Notes under the pieces: model-generated
What the model saw: only the letters and a program-made list of their open reading frames with translations
Told to the model about the DNA's origin: nothing
The model's database searches: none
Translations under genes and position numbers: made by a program
Assembly: GCA_964007475.1 (NCBI GenBank)
Contig: OZ023273.1
Span: 34,036,436-34,100,435 of the forward strand
Direction: 5' to 3'
DNA length: 64,000 bases
Source: Hybos culiciformis
Lineage: Eukaryota; Arthropoda; Insecta; Diptera; Hybotidae
Shown: piece by piece, positions 62,149 to 64,000 of the stretch
Layout: each line of letters opens with the position of its first letter
How positions within the stretch are numbered: the stretch's first letter is position 1

Positions 62149-64000
62149 TCAAGAACAATATTAAATACTATCTGACAAAAAAAAAAATGCAAAAAAAAAA
62201 CATTAATGGGAAAATAATGTTTTAAATATTTTATTCATTATAAATAGTTTTACTGATAATAATAATGATTTAAGGGTATCGATTAAATGAATGGGTTATC
62301 ATTTTGTATGTTCGCTATATTATATAGAATTATGGGAATAAATTTAACAGTGAAAAATGGAAAAAATACAATTTAATTGCACAAAAGCTTCTTTTTTTCT
62401 TGCTAAACAATGTGTTACTGAACTTTGAAAATTAAACTAAATTTTTTATTCAAAATAATAATTATTATATTATAAAATAAAACGTTGGGTCAATAACTTT
62501 AGTTATTCTTTAATTTGAATAATTCATGCTAAAAACAAATCCATCCATGGGACTTGAAACAGTTTTCTTATAAAATAATTGGACTTATGGAGAGATAGAA
62601 TTTATGCATACAAATTTCCATTCAAGTAAAATAATCTAAAAATTCACTGAAAATTTATTGCGTGAGGGCATTTTTTTTTCTTTTTCTACAGAAAATCGCA
62701 TTTCCGAAAGCTTATTTCTATAAAAACAAATTTCATATCAAAATTGAAAATTTTTCAGCGTTATAATTTTTGCTTAATTCAACAGATTCAACAGAATTCT
62801 TTTTAATTTTTTAAATATACAATTTCTTAAAATTGAAGAAACATAACATCATTATTATTTTTGTGTTTTACTTCTTTTTTTTTGTACAAGTTAAGTTTTC
62901 GCACAAAATAATAAAATAAACTTTCCTTTAAAATTATGTTATTTGTCACGTACAAAATTTAACAATTTTTCCGTTTTCAAAAATAAAATACACTTTTGCT
63001 GGTTTCTTTTTTTTTTTTTTCTTCCTTTCTTTATTGTTCCTGTCTTGTTTATATGAAAAGCTTAATACTTTTTTTTTTTTTTATCTTTATTTTTTAGTAA
63101 TGTAATCTTTTACCATAAAATAAAATAAAAAATAAAAAAAAATTAAAGAAACGAACTACTGAGAATTTTACCATCAGGAACCTCCCATAATTTCCTTAAA
63201 CCCATCACTAAGACGATTTTAAGTATAAAACTTACACCAGGTAATGCAATTCACACGACAAAAACTTTAGACAAAAATAACATGACAAGGAAAAATTTCA
63301 ATAATAATCTTGTTTTTCCAAAATAAAAAAAAAAAAAACTGAAAAAGAAATAAAAAATAAACACAGTCATACGAAAAATGTAAGAAAGCTTATTAAATTT
63401 TCACAAACATGAAAATTTATTCCGTCCTCTTTTTTTTTATTTTTTTTTGTATGTATTATTATTATTTTTATAAAATTCACGTATTCACAATTTTCGAAAA
63501 TTGAACATTATACTATTTTATAGAAAATTTTCTAAATGAAAATTCATCAAAAAATTATTAAAACGAAATTTTCATTTTGTGCATTAACAACCAAAAGAAA
63601 AAATAATATATTTCATTTCCCTCATGTTAATAGTAAAAATTAAGAAATGTTGAAGAAAATAGTTAATGTTCATGAAAATAGTAATTTATGAAAAAGGAAT
63701 TACTTTTCTAGCTATTATCATTATATATTTAATAATGAAAATGTGACATTAAACAAAGCAAAAATGAAGAAAATGTGACGTTCGAGTAAAAATTATTTTT
63801 GTTAACTAAAACTAAATATTAATACTGGAATAACTACTACAATTCACTGTTGAAAATTGGGATTTTTCTTATATTAATACATTTTATACGATCATTGAAA
63901 TTTTAATATGTGCATTAAATAGCATGTCACATGATACAATTCCAAAATTCTTCATAACTCATCATTATCAAAAAATATCAAAAACCCTTAAGTAAATATC
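62149..64000. other. AT-rich stretch to the window end, no gene seen
   Basis: Only A/T homopolymers and short A-rich simple repeats (near 63118-63143) were seen. No coding frame, RNA gene or mobile-element end was recognised. Confidence 0.7.

Overview
The window reads as non-coding nuclear DNA from a eukaryote, most likely an insect. By eye it is about four-fifths A+T and is crowded with A and T homopolymers of 8-15 bases. It has no bacterial-style gene packing, and the mobile elements are of metazoan types: a foldback element, hAT-like MITEs and a non-LTR retrotransposon tail. I cannot place the species; a dipteran or another AT-rich insect is only a guess. At this base composition stop-free runs of about 100 codons are expected by chance. 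The longest ones (4671-4991 +, 10476-10787 -) are low in complexity, and I do not call them genes.

Layout. 1-17.8 kb: AT-rich sequence with a small hairpin element (638-742) and a possible short exon ending in ATG before a strong GTGAGT donor (15099-15139). 17.8-23.3 kb: a cluster of mobile and inverted-repeat DNA. It holds a foldback-like element with a perfect 9-bp target duplication (17789-18826), a 771-bp MITE enclosing a tRNA-like unit with a very long A-rich tail (19802-20572), a repeat region rich in TTTTCCGG motifs, and a nearly perfect 98-bp-arm hairpin (23046-23264). 23.3-43.3 kb: mostly featureless, apart from a young 396-bp hAT MITE (31755-32150) and a candidate recursive splice site (about 37023). 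43.3-46.1 kb: the best coding signal of the window (43823-44374), two exons around a 67-bp intron with one frame break, then the 3' end of a non-LTR retrotransposon (45761-46041). 46.1-64 kb: AT-rich filler with small tandem repeats.

How the parts relate. The possible ATG exon at 15.1 kb and the ratchet-like CAG|GTATGT at 37.0 kb lie on the same strand. Together they would fit a + strand host gene with a very long intron that carries the transposons. This is inference; only transcripts could show it. The unrecognised coding-like locus at 43.8 kb is also on the + strand and could be an independent small gene, a decayed gene, or a gene hit by a one-base homopolymer error. No rRNA, intact tRNA gene, CRISPR array or complete transposase was found.
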